DNA of 64,000 nucleotides. Source: Mogibacterium sp. Its GTDB lineage: Bacteria; Bacillota; Clostridia; Peptostreptococcales; Anaerovoracaceae. A program made the translations under genes and the position numbers. Under the pieces are notes generated by a model. That model was not told the DNA's origin and made no database searches. It saw only the letters and a list, made by a program, of their open reading frames with translations. Shown here one piece after another: positions 33,828 to 41,908 of this stretch (positions within the stretch are counted from its first letter, which is position 1; each line of letters opens with the position of its first letter). The stretch spans positions 1 through 64,000 of the forward strand of contig JAFQZQ010000048.1 of the NCBI GenBank assembly GCA_017405845.1. Direction: 5' to 3'.

Positions 33828-35432
33828 ATGAATAAACACGCAAAAAAGTTATCCATCATTCTGACACTCGTAATGATCCTGACCTCGTTTGGTTTCACAG
33901 GAGCATTCGCCGTTGATGAAGATGGAGCAGAGCCTGCAGCTGTTGATCAGGTAGAAGCAACAGAGCCTGCAGAAGAGGACGCGGTCGTTGAAGAACCTGC
34001 AGAAGAACCTGCAGAAGTGGACGCGGTCGTCGAAGAGCCTGCTGAAGACGCAGCTGTTGAAGAGGCAGAGGAAGAAACAGAAGATGTTGACGGACTCGAT
34101 ACAGTGACCCCGGAAGCTCCTGCTGCGGATGATGAAGATACTTTCACTATTACATGGAAAGTCGGCAAAGCCAGCAAAAAGGTTAAGTTTAAAAAAGATG
34201 AGATCCCACAGTATGAAGGAACACCGGTACCGGAAGGCTACGATGAAACATATACTACAGACAACTATCGTTTCACCGGATGGACTGATGGAACAAAGAC
34301 ATATGCTGTTGGCGCAGCTCTTCCTGCCGTAACAGCAAATGCAACTTATACAGCAAAATTCCTGAGCCTTAACGTAGCGCCTGGCGTACCTAACTACAAG
34401 AAGAACAAGCACAACATGGCATACTCGAGCTATAAGTCGGTATGGATCGAGATGAATGCCGCAAAGGACAAGAACGGATACGCTTATGCCGAAGATGTTG
34501 TTAAGAAGGTCAACTATACAGTAAGGCCGGAGAGAGCATCCCTTGCTACAAAAACAGTAAAGGAAAAGTACCATTCAGAAAAGATTCTTAATCCTCTTTT
34601 AACTTATATATTCTTTGTTAAGACAAATGTTGAGTTTACTGACGGCAACGTAAAGCATTCCAAAGAGCTGACAATCAAGGGAACACCGGTAAGACCGATG
34701 CGTTATAAGCTCTACATCAAGGAAGGCGGCACGCTGACATGCCACTACAAGGTGGTAAACGGAACATACAAGGCATACTCAGGCAAAAAGACAACAGTCA
34801 AGGCCGGCCAGACAGTATGGGCTGACAGATTCGCTACAGGAAAGTACATGTTCGACAAGACCATCAATGGCGTAACATATACATTCTATGTTTCAAGAAC
34901 AAGAGTCGGAAGCAAGTCTGCTGAGTATACGACCGCATGGAATTACCACTCGCAGGAGATCGCTCACTACCTGAACGACAGAGGCGTCAAAAGTAAGACT
35001 CCATATGTTATAATGGCAAGCACATATACACAGCACGTATATGTATTCAAGGGAACAAAGTCCGGAACAAAGTACAAAAACTGGGAAGTCTACAAGACAG
35101 CCAGCGCAAGAACAAAGAATAAATACGCATATGAGAAGGACCTCGCAAAGGGTACTTACATGAACTGGGAGTGCGGTACAGGTACAGCATCTGAGCCTAC
35201 ACCGACCAGCGCAAGCGGACTCAAAGAGACTACAAAATGGGTCAAGGTAAGACACAGCATTCCTTGGTGGACTAAGTTCCACGGAACAGCTTCCTTCCAC
35301 GGCAACAAGATCAGAACAAACAACAAGGGCCTTGGAAAGCCGGTATCAAACGGATGCATCAGAAACCCACACGAGAGAGCTCACTGGATCTTCGATGTAT
35401 GCAAGAACGGAACACAGGTAGTAATCTACTAA
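33828..35432 (+). CDS. Secreted L,D-transpeptidase (YkuD) with acidic linker and InlB-like repeat
   Basis: This 534-residue exported enzyme has a signal peptide (KKLSIILTLVMILTSFGFTGAFA), a Glu/Pro/Ala/Val acidic repeat region (about 30-100; EEPAE units), an InlB B-repeat-like module (about 105-180, YRFTGWTDG...ATYTAKF) and a C-terminal YkuD catalytic domain. The catalytic signature is His485/His491 followed by SNGCIRN with Cys510. L,D-transpeptidases form 3-3 cross-links or attach proteins to peptidoglycan. The long non-catalytic region probably positions it in the wall. AAAGG precedes ATG 33828, and a strong divergent promoter drives it. It is monocistronic. Confidence 0.9.
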   Translation: MNKHAKKLSIILTLVMILTSFGFTGAFAVDEDGAEPAAVDQVEATEPAEEDAVVEEPAEEPAEVDAVVEEPAEDAAVEEAEEETEDVDGLDTVTPEAPAADDEDTFTITWKVGKASKKVKFKKDEIPQYEGTPVPEGYDETYTTDNYRFTGWTDGTKTYAVGAALPAVTANATYTAKFLSLNVAPGVPNYKKNKHNMAYSSYKSVWIEMNAAKDKNGYAYAEDVVKKVNYTVRPERASLATKTVKEKYHSEKILNPLLTYIFFVKTNVEFTDGNVKHSKELTIKGTPVRPMRYKLYIKEGGTLTCHYKVVNGTYKAYSGKKTTVKAGQTVWADRFATGKYMFDKTINGVTYTFYVSRTRVGSKSAEYTTAWNYHSQEIAHYLNDRGVKSKTPYVIMASTYTQHVYVFKGTKSGTKYKNWEVYKTASARTKNKYAYEKDLAKGTYMNWECGTGTASEPTPTSASGLKETTKWVKVRHSIPWWTKFHGTASFHGNKIRTNNKGLGKPVSNGCIRNPHERAHWIFDVCKNGTQVVIY

Positions 35433-35466
35433 GCTCCGGGCAACAAGCAAATAAGGCAATGAAAAA

Positions 35467-35500
35467 GCCGCTCGCAAATATGATTTTGCGGGCGGCCTTT
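35467..35500. terminator. Bidirectional Rho-independent terminator
   Basis: A 12-bp stem (gccgctcgcaaa / tttgcgggcggc, one G-T pair) has A-run and T-run flanks. It lies between the convergent stops at 35432 and 35523. Confidence 0.85.
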
Positions 35501-35522
35501 GTTAAGGCTTTTTTCAGGATCC

Positions 35523-36029
35523 TTACGGAGCTTTCAGTACAAGCGGTGCCAGGTCAGGATCGTCAAGATCCTTGAACATCAGCGATCCGTCTTCTACATA
35601 GAACAGATTCCATTTAATGAGATTGTCAGAACTCGTTATGTTAAGGCTGGAGTCCACATATTCCCATGTTCCGCTGAAATCTTCTTCTACGATGTTTCCT
35701 GTCCAGGTGCCGTCTTCATTTATGACCAGGTCGACATTGCCAAACACGTAGTGTGCACGCTCTGACCTTGCTGACCATGTGCCGTAGAAGTCTTTTTCCT
35801 CGTGCGCTACCATTACAGGCTCTGCACCGTCCATCTCGTTTTCGTAAGCCGGGTCGGAGTCCATATCCTCGAATTCTTCGCTATCGGCATCGAGTTCTTC
35901 TTCGTATATTTCTTCGAAATCGGCTTCGCTGGTTGCTTCTTCCTCTTCACCCTTTTTGCAAGAGGCTAAAACCATTGAGCTGAATATCAGTGCGAAAATC
36001 AGAGCCAGTGATAAAATTCTTTTTTTCAT
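35523..36029 (-). CDS. Small acidic lipoprotein of unknown function
   Basis: This 168-residue protein has a lipoprotein signal (MKKRILSLALIFALIFSSMVLASC; lipobox LASC, lipidated Cys24). A stretch of Glu/Asp-rich sequence (about 27-75) follows, and then a C-terminal ~85-residue region with FYGTWSARSERAHYVFGNVDLVINEDGTWTG. The repeated pattern of GTW and NEDGTW suggests a lipocalin-like small beta-barrel. No enzyme motif is seen. ATG 36029 is chosen because AAGGAGGG lies nine bases upstream; an earlier in-frame ATG at 36086 would bury the signal. It may be a wall-polymer or envelope accessory protein, but nothing proves this. Confidence 0.8.
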   Translation of the reverse strand: MKKRILSLALIFALIFSSMVLASCKKGEEEEATSEADFEEIYEEELDADSEEFEDMDSDPAYENEMDGAEPVMVAHEEKDFYGTWSARSERAHYVFGNVDLVINEDGTWTGNIVEEDFSGTWEYVDSSLNITSSDNLIKWNLFYVEDGSLMFKDLDDPDLAPLVLKAP

Positions 36030-36154
36030 TTCTTTAGCCCTCCTTTGTGGACAAATGATACACCTATAATATAATAAACTCAACAAATGTGATACACTAG
36101 GGTGCCGAACCTAAATGAACAATAAGACAAAATCATACATACAGAAGGTGAAAA

Positions 36155-37417
36155 ATGCAGGACGTTGATAAAAAACTATTGAAGAAGAATCTGTTAAGTG
36201 AGGGGTACAGCGTAAAGGTCTACCCGCTGGATTTCGTGTGGGTAGCTGCGATGGGAGTCATGTTTACTCTGAGCATGGAGCTGTTCTATCGCATGGCGGT
36301 CAATTTCAATGACAAGTATCCATCTGATCTGTACTACTACGCGGTGCAGAATCCGAGGACTCACGACGAGAAGGGACGCTTTATCGGAGAGCTCTTCGAG
36401 TTTCTGTACAGCATAAATGAGGAAGTATTCGAGTCCGTGGTATTTCTGGCCTTCCTTATGGTTGGCATCATAATCGCGAACTTCCTGGTCATTTATTACT
36501 TTGTGCTTGATGACGGGTATCAGAAAAAGGTGCCGAGACACGCGATGCAGTTCTTCTCGGTAGCGGCGATATTCATGGGCACGCTCTATGTGCCGGTAAT
36601 CTTTGAAAGATACTATATGCACACATTCAAGGCATTTGCATGGCACTCGCCGACACAGCTGGCAATGATGTTCTTTGCCCTGCTGGGAAGCATATGCTTC
36701 CTGAAGATGTATCAGGGATATGAGAACAGAAAGGTAAGATTCGGCTGGTGGATAGGCGCAGCAGTCCTTATATTCTTCTCCACGTGGTCAAAGCCGGGAT
36801 TCACCATCAATATGGTGTTCGCAGTCGTCCTTATGTTCATCGTTGATCTCATCAGAGGGAACAAGAAGACCATCGGTCAGAGATTTGTAAAGCTTTTCAT
36901 CATAGGATGCTCGCTCATACCGAGCGGCCTGTATATCCTGTGGCTGCATAACGCCAGCTTCACCGAGGGCACGCAGTATGGTGAGGAGCATGCGGTGCTC
37001 ATAGATTTTGCGCATGTGCTCGAATACGACAACCTGCTTGGAGCCATCATATTCGGATGTGCCATCCCGATCGTTGTTTATGCATTCAACGTCAAGAGGT
37101 TCAAGGACAAAAAGTATAAATTCGCCCTGTATGTATTCGCGATGGGCATGGTGCAGTGGGCACTCTTTACCGAAACGGGCAAGAGAGGAAACTACGGCAA
37201 CTTCACATGGGGCCGTACTTACGGCATATACTTCCTTACGCTTACGGCAGCTGTAGTATTTATAGAGGTGCTGTTCGATAAGAAAGGTAAGTACGCGAAG
37301 GACAAGGGCAAGAGGATGGCATTCCTCATAATCAGCGGAATCGTGATCGCATGGGCGATTCTGTCGCAGCTCAATTATTTCAGACTGGTATTTACAGGAC
37401 ACGGTTATCAACTGTAA
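36155..37417 (+). CDS. Polytopic membrane protein, possible GT-C or polymerase-like
   Basis: This 420-residue protein has about ten membrane segments, starting with VWVAAMGVMFTLSMELFY. An early loop with DLYYYAVQ and several Arg/Lys-rich cytoplasmic loops are visible, but no family signature I can name. The segment STWSKPGFTINMVFAVVLMFIVDLI is reminiscent of membrane glycosyltransferases or EpsG/Wzy-like polymerases; this is a weak inference. AGAAGGTG precedes ATG 36155. Its stop overlaps the start of the acyltransferase gene (TAATG), so they are coupled and likely act on the same glycan. Confidence 0.7.
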   Translation: MQDVDKKLLKKNLLSEGYSVKVYPLDFVWVAAMGVMFTLSMELFYRMAVNFNDKYPSDLYYYAVQNPRTHDEKGRFIGELFEFLYSINEEVFESVVFLAFLMVGIIIANFLVIYYFVLDDGYQKKVPRHAMQFFSVAAIFMGTLYVPVIFERYYMHTFKAFAWHSPTQLAMMFFALLGSICFLKMYQGYENRKVRFGWWIGAAVLIFFSTWSKPGFTINMVFAVVLMFIVDLIRGNKKTIGQRFVKLFIIGCSLIPSGLYILWLHNASFTEGTQYGEEHAVLIDFAHVLEYDNLLGAIIFGCAIPIVVYAFNVKRFKDKKYKFALYVFAMGMVQWALFTETGKRGNYGNFTWGRTYGIYFLTLTAAVVFIEVLFDKKGKYAKDKGKRMAFLIISGIVIAWAILSQLNYFRLVFTGHGYQL

Positions 37418-38487
37418 TGGTATTTTTCTTAGCAGCTTTACTGGCAATCACGTGCTATGGCATGACTTTGTACGGGACGGGCGAATTCAATAAAGCCTAT
37501 CTCGACAAAAGAAACACCACGGCAATAAACGGAATATTCGTCATACTGATCGTATTCAGCCATTATTCGCAGTACGCCGGATTTGGGGGCGTTTTTGATG
37601 CCCCTTATATTTATATAAAAAACCACCTCCATCAGATGGTGGTGGCCACATTCCTGTTCTATTCGGGCTACGGAATGATGGAGCAGATCAAGAAGAGAGG
37701 GACTGCATATGTCAGCGGCATCCCAAAGAGAGCGGGGAAGCTGCTGTTCAGATTCGACGTTGCGGTGCTGATGTTTCTGGTAATGAATACTCTGCTTGGC
37801 GCACATTATGCGCCGCGCAGAATACTGCTGTCGCTGATCGGCTGGAAGGCATTGGGCAACTCGAACTGGTACATCTTCGATATCCTGGCGCTGTACGTGC
37901 TGATGTTTGTTGCGTTCAGCATAGGTGAAAGACTGAGCGTCAGCCGCCGGCTCAGGCACGAACACCTGCCGGGACTCGTGCTCCTCTTTATTCTGACATT
38001 GGCATTCGTCTACGTCATGATGAAGACAGACAAACCGACCAGATGGTTCAACACGGTCATTCTCTTCCCGGTCGGATCCTTCTATTCTGTATTCAAAGAA
38101 GATATAGAGCGGCTGATCATGAGGAACGATGTCACTTATTACCTGACGCTGCTCATCATGGTGCCGGTATATATCTTTACATATCTGCACAGGCGGAGCT
38201 ATGGAATAGAAGGCTATACGCTCTGGGCGTTCGCGTTCATTGCAGTGGTAATACTCGTGACCATGAAAGTGGGAGTATACAATAAGATACTCGAGTGGTT
38301 CGGGAAGCACGTGTTCAGCATCTACATACTTCAGAGAATACCGATGATACTGCTCGACCACTACGGCTTCATCGACGCCCATAAATACCTTGGGCTCATC
38401 GCGGCATTCGCACTAACAATACCGCTGGCGCTGGCTTTCGAAAAGGCTACGGACGCGGTGCTGACAGTTGGCCATAAAAGCAAATAA
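37417..38487 (+). CDS. Acyltransferase family 3 membrane protein 1
   Basis: This ~356-residue polytopic protein is of the acyltransferase-3/OafA type that O-acylates surface glycans. It has the early helix with GIFVILIVFSHYSQY, where His and Ser/Arg-type residues of the active site usually lie, then about ten membrane segments and a typical NSNWYIFDILALYVLMF segment. ATG 37417 shares its A with the upstream TAA stop (TAATG). A longer frame from 37351 overlaps the upstream gene and is unlikely. The acyl group and acceptor are unknown. Confidence 0.8.
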   Translation: MVFFLAALLAITCYGMTLYGTGEFNKAYLDKRNTTAINGIFVILIVFSHYSQYAGFGGVFDAPYIYIKNHLHQMVVATFLFYSGYGMMEQIKKRGTAYVSGIPKRAGKLLFRFDVAVLMFLVMNTLLGAHYAPRRILLSLIGWKALGNSNWYIFDILALYVLMFVAFSIGERLSVSRRLRHEHLPGLVLLFILTLAFVYVMMKTDKPTRWFNTVILFPVGSFYSVFKEDIERLIMRNDVTYYLTLLIMVPVYIFTYLHRRSYGIEGYTLWAFAFIAVVILVTMKVGVYNKILEWFGKHVFSIYILQRIPMILLDHYGFIDAHKYLGLIAAFALTIPLALAFEKATDAVLTVGHKSK

Positions 38488-38496
38488 GATCAAAAT

Positions 38497-38524
38497 AATC
38501 GCAGGCTTGCTAGCCTGCGATTTT
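38497..38524. terminator. Bidirectional terminator overlapping the 3' end of the 706-residue protein gene
   Basis: AATCGCAGGCT and AGCCTGCGATTT pair across TGCT and are followed by TTTTG. The hairpin includes the minus-strand stop codon at 38512-38510. Confidence 0.75.
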
Positions 38525-40630
38525 GTATATGTCTACTTCATCGTTTGAGAAGCATTTTTCGTAATCTTTATTTGTCAGGTCTTCTATATCTGTGAACCGC
38601 TTGGATACTACTACGTAGTCGACTCCGAGCTCCCTGGCAACATCTCCGCGGTTTTCGTTGCCTGCGTCATACATCTCGTTGTTGGTGTGGAGCATCTGCC
38701 GCCGCAGTTCATACTCTCTGTCCGGGATGTTGTAGCCCGAGCCGGAGATGTAGGTGAAGCGGTTGGAGTAGACCGCGTAGAGGAAGAACCTGTTGTCCCA
38801 GCGGTTGTCGACGTGATATTTCTCAAGAGGCACGCTGTAGTATCTGTCAGTCGCGATGAGCGAGTCGAGCTCGGTGTTCTCGTTGAGCCACACCATTGCC
38901 TCGTACTCGTCGTTGCTTATGCTCGTGTACTTGTCAGGCGTTCTGTGGAGATTCGTTGCGCGGATATCCAGCCTCACGTTCTCCTTGAGGAAAGCGCCGA
39001 GGCTTACGGTAGTAGCGACCAGCATCACCGCCATTATGCTCAGCGTGATGCGGAGCGTATGCTTCGCAAGGGCTGAACTGCTTTGTTTGTCCTCGAGATC
39101 CTCGATGAACCACAGGGCTATCATCGGCGCGATGAATACCGTGACGAGACCGAAGTAGATCTGGCTGTGGCCGGAGTAGTTCATTATCATCATCAGAATG
39201 AATCCGACCATGGCAGCTGCGTAGACCAGCACGCGGGCAGGCTCGAATGGCTTGCGGCCGCTGATTACCAGCACCAGCTCGCGAACATAGCCAATGCAGA
39301 ACGGCACGAAGTATATGGTCAGAAGGAAGAGCACGAATACACCCAAAACCACCAACAGCCTTATAGGGGTAGGGATGCCCATGCCCTGCATCGCTGCGAT
39401 AAGCGGCTTCTTCCAGAACGCGATGTCTGCGATCTTTGCAAAGGCGAAGATCGACTGGCCTGTTGCGTTGGACACTCCGCGGCCGTTCAGGACCGTCTTG
39501 TAAATGAGCACGAATCCTGCCGATACCAGTGCGAGAGGGACAAGCGACTTGACCGGCACCTTGCGCATTATGATGCCGAGTATCATGGTGCCCCACATCG
39601 AGGCTACGATAACGGCTCCCATAGGACCCTTGATGCCTGTCGCCAGCATTATGAAGAACAGCAGAGCGATCAGCACCCTGAAGCGCTCCGGACGATTTTC
39701 GCTGAAAGCTTCATACCATTTCTTGAAGACGATCATGGTCATAAGTGCGACCGAAATGCCGTAGCCTGACGAGTTGTCGTTCTCGAGCGCAAACCTGAAG
39801 GCAATCGAAGTGCTTATGTTGCGTGTTATATAAATGTTGGAAAGCAGGAGCAACAGGCTGTATACGCCGGCGCGCTCCGACTTGGTGGACATCTCCCTGA
39901 AGAAGCTGTACGAGGACAGGCCGAAGATGCTTGCGGTCCAGATCGGACCGAAGGAGAGCATCATGGTATCGACCGGCACATCGAAGCATCTGACCGGTAT
40001 CGACAGAAGTATCTCACTGAAAATGTGGTATGTGATGAACTTGCCGTAGACCCACGGGCTCTGCATCGGATAGTCGTGAGACAGGGAGTTGATGAGACCC
40101 ATGTGGTAGGCCTTGTCGGAGTTCATGATCGTGAAGTCAGCCAGCTCAGGCGACATATAGCGGTACTGCACTCCGGAGAAGCAGTAGAAGAATACCAGCG
40201 CCATGAAGATGCAGAAAGCGACTGAAAGCTTGCTGAAGTGGAAGCGCTTTGCCACCAATGGTTTCTGCTTTTTTGTGTAGAGCATGAAGAGGTATAGCAG
40301 CGACAATACCGGGCCGGTCACATAAATGAGAAGATCGTTCGGTATGATATCAGATATGAAATAGACCAGCACCTGCAGACCCCATCCAGAGAAGAGGGCG
40401 AGCGCTATATCCGTTGAAAGATGATTGCCCTTGTATCCCGAGATGCCGACAAGCAGCAGTCCCGGCAGCATCACGTAGAACATCACGAAGGCTGCAAGTA
40501 TCACAGCGTGCCGTACAGAGGCACCGTAAACGAACACCGCCACGAGCCACATCGCTGCAACGGCCATGACACACAGAGCCTTGAGTATATTCTTGAATTT
40601 TGTGTTTGGATCAAATGTTTTCATATTCAT
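38510..40630 (-). CDS. Large polytopic membrane protein, GT-C-like
   Basis: This 706-residue protein has about 12-14 membrane segments and a soluble C-terminal ~150 residues containing NDEYEAMVWLNENTELDSLIATDRYYS and REYELRRQML. The extracytoplasmic loop after the fourth segment has MNSDKAYHMGLINSLSHDYP, an acidic loop in the position where GT-C glycosyltransferases keep catalytic acids. The layout fits enzymes that use polyprenyl-phosphate sugars outside the cell, but no exact family is recognised. No ribosome site precedes ATG 40630. The promoter lies so close that the mRNA appears leaderless. An alternative ATG at 40624 also lacks one. Confidence 0.75.
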   Translation of the reverse strand: MNMKTFDPNTKFKNILKALCVMAVAAMWLVAVFVYGASVRHAVILAAFVMFYVMLPGLLLVGISGYKGNHLSTDIALALFSGWGLQVLVYFISDIIPNDLLIYVTGPVLSLLYLFMLYTKKQKPLVAKRFHFSKLSVAFCIFMALVFFYCFSGVQYRYMSPELADFTIMNSDKAYHMGLINSLSHDYPMQSPWVYGKFITYHIFSEILLSIPVRCFDVPVDTMMLSFGPIWTASIFGLSSYSFFREMSTKSERAGVYSLLLLLSNIYITRNISTSIAFRFALENDNSSGYGISVALMTMIVFKKWYEAFSENRPERFRVLIALLFFIMLATGIKGPMGAVIVASMWGTMILGIIMRKVPVKSLVPLALVSAGFVLIYKTVLNGRGVSNATGQSIFAFAKIADIAFWKKPLIAAMQGMGIPTPIRLLVVLGVFVLFLLTIYFVPFCIGYVRELVLVISGRKPFEPARVLVYAAAMVGFILMMIMNYSGHSQIYFGLVTVFIAPMIALWFIEDLEDKQSSSALAKHTLRITLSIMAVMLVATTVSLGAFLKENVRLDIRATNLHRTPDKYTSISNDEYEAMVWLNENTELDSLIATDRYYSVPLEKYHVDNRWDNRFFLYAVYSNRFTYISGSGYNIPDREYELRRQMLHTNNEMYDAGNENRGDVARELGVDYVVVSKRFTDIEDLTNKDYEKCFSNDEVDIYKIAG

Positions 40631-40636
40631 ACAGTT

Positions 40637-40665
40637 ATATTACAAGGTAGCTAAAGCGAATTCAA
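40637..40665 (-). promoter_or_regulatory. Promoter giving a leaderless mRNA for the 706-residue protein
   Basis: On the minus strand TTGAAT (40665-40660), a 17-base spacer and TAATAT (40642-40637) put the start of transcription at 40630, the A of the start codon. Confidence 0.55.
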
Positions 40666-40666
40666 T

Positions 40667-40773
40667 AGCGGGGCTGACACACTCCTGAAGCGAGATGGTC
40701 CGAGGAGGAGCGATGAAGCGGCTTGTGCTTCGTGACGACGAGGCACGAGCGGAAGGAGTGTGTCAGCCCCGCT
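40667..40773. repeat. 107-bp palindromic element with perfect 20-bp arms
   Basis: The left arm 40667-40686 (AGCGGGGCTGACACACTCCT) is the exact reverse complement of the right arm 40754-40773. The 67-base spacer contains smaller repeats, including GAAGC..GCTTC. It sits precisely between the -35 boxes of two divergent promoters and explains most of the 243-base gap. It could be a mobile miniature element, a structured RNA or an operator; no target-site duplication is evident. Confidence 0.7.
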
Positions 40774-40776
40774 TAC

Positions 40777-40806
40777 TTGCATAGTATGGGCTATTTAACA
40801 TATAAT
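40777..40806 (+). promoter_or_regulatory. Promoter of the rfbB operon
   Basis: TTGCAT, an 18-base spacer and TATAAT lie 67 bases before ATG 40874, beginning three bases after the palindromic element. Confidence 0.6.
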
Positions 40807-40873
40807 TACTGTGTATATGTATGGCATGAAAGGCCGTTGAGAGAATAAATACAGCTTTGATCGGAAGGTTTTT

Positions 40874-41896
40874 ATGAAAAAGATACTTGTTACCGGCGCA
40901 GCCGGATTCATCGGAAGCAACTTTGTGTTTCACATGCTTAAAGCTCATCCTGACTACTATATAGTCGGGCTGGATGCTCTTACATACGCGGGCAATCTCG
41001 AGACTCTCGCGCCGGCGATCGATAACGAGCACTTCAAGTTCGTCAAGGCGGACATCACAGACGCGGAAGCGATCGACAAGCTCTTTGCAGAAGAGAAGTT
41101 TGACGTGGTCGTCAACTTTGCTGCAGAGTCACATGTAGACAGATCGATCGAGGATCCGGGTCTGTTTTTGCGCACCAACATCCTCGGCACACAGGTGCTG
41201 ATGGATGCGTCCATCAAGTATGGCGTAAAGAGGTTCCATCAGGTCGGAACCGATGAGGTATACGGAGACCTGCCTCTCGACAGGCCTGATCTCTTCTTCG
41301 TTGAGACCATGCCTCTCACAGCATCGAGCCCATACTCGGCATCTAAGGCTTCAGCAGACCTGCTGGCAATGGCATACCACCGCACCTACGGGCTGCCTGT
41401 CACGATCAGCAGATGCTCCAACAACTACGGACCTTATCAGTTCCCTGAGAAGCTGATCCCGCTCATGATCGCAAACGCGCAAGCCGACAAGGCGCTGCCT
41501 GTTTACGGCGAGGGACTGAACGTCAGAGACTGGCTCTATGTTGAGGACCATTGCAGGGCTATCGACCTCATCCTCGAGAACGGAAGAGTAGGCGAGGTCT
41601 ACAACATCGGCGGACACAACGAGAAGGCCAACATCGAAGTTGTTAAGATCATACTGAAGCAGCTGGGCAAGCCGGAGAGCCTCATCACATACGTCACGGA
41701 CCGCAAGGGCCACGACCAGAGATACGCCATCGATCCTACCAAGATCCACAACGAGCTGGGATGGCTGCCGGAGACGAAGTTTGAGGATGGAATAAAGAAG
41801 ACAATACAGTGGTATCTCGACAACGAGGACTGGTGGAAGAACATCATCAGCGGCGAATATCAGCAGTACTATGAGAAAATGTACGGCAACAGATAA
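40874..41896 (+). CDS. rfbB: dTDP-glucose 4,6-dehydratase
   Basis: This 340-residue short-chain dehydrogenase/reductase converts dTDP-glucose to dTDP-4-keto-6-deoxyglucose in the cytoplasm. It has the NAD loop GAAGFIG (residues 8-14), NFAAESHVDRSI, the catalytic TDE (126-128), Tyr154-x-x-x-Lys158 in SPYSASKAS, and the dTDP-binding RCSNNYGPYQFPEKLIPLMI. All match the RfbB/RmlB family and length. The next gene is a WecE-type aminotransferase, so the product probably goes to 4-amino-4,6-dideoxygalactose rather than rhamnose. The dTDP-glucose donor enzyme is encoded at 54225. Confidence 0.95.
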   Translation: MKKILVTGAAGFIGSNFVFHMLKAHPDYYIVGLDALTYAGNLETLAPAIDNEHFKFVKADITDAEAIDKLFAEEKFDVVVNFAAESHVDRSIEDPGLFLRTNILGTQVLMDASIKYGVKRFHQVGTDEVYGDLPLDRPDLFFVETMPLTASSPYSASKASADLLAMAYHRTYGLPVTISRCSNNYGPYQFPEKLIPLMIANAQADKALPVYGEGLNVRDWLYVEDHCRAIDLILENGRVGEVYNIGGHNEKANIEVVKIILKQLGKPESLITYVTDRKGHDQRYAIDPTKIHNELGWLPETKFEDGIKKTIQWYLDNEDWWKNIISGEYQQYYEKMYGNR

Positions 41897-41908
41897 AGGA
41901 GATTAAAG

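Noticed and set aside
33918-34090. Possible DNA tandem repeat or CRISPR-like array
   Set aside because: The repetition is of short Glu/Pro/Ala/Val codon units inside the L,D-transpeptidase gene, without unique spacers or a constant repeat length.
37438-38382. 314-codon minus-strand open frame
   Set aside because: It is antisense to the acyltransferase 3 gene. The His/Gln-rich composition is the mirror of membrane-helix codons.
40687-40753. Small protein gene inside the palindromic element
   Set aside because: The 67-base core has no start codon with a ribosome site and no open frame of useful length; it reads as structured DNA or RNA.
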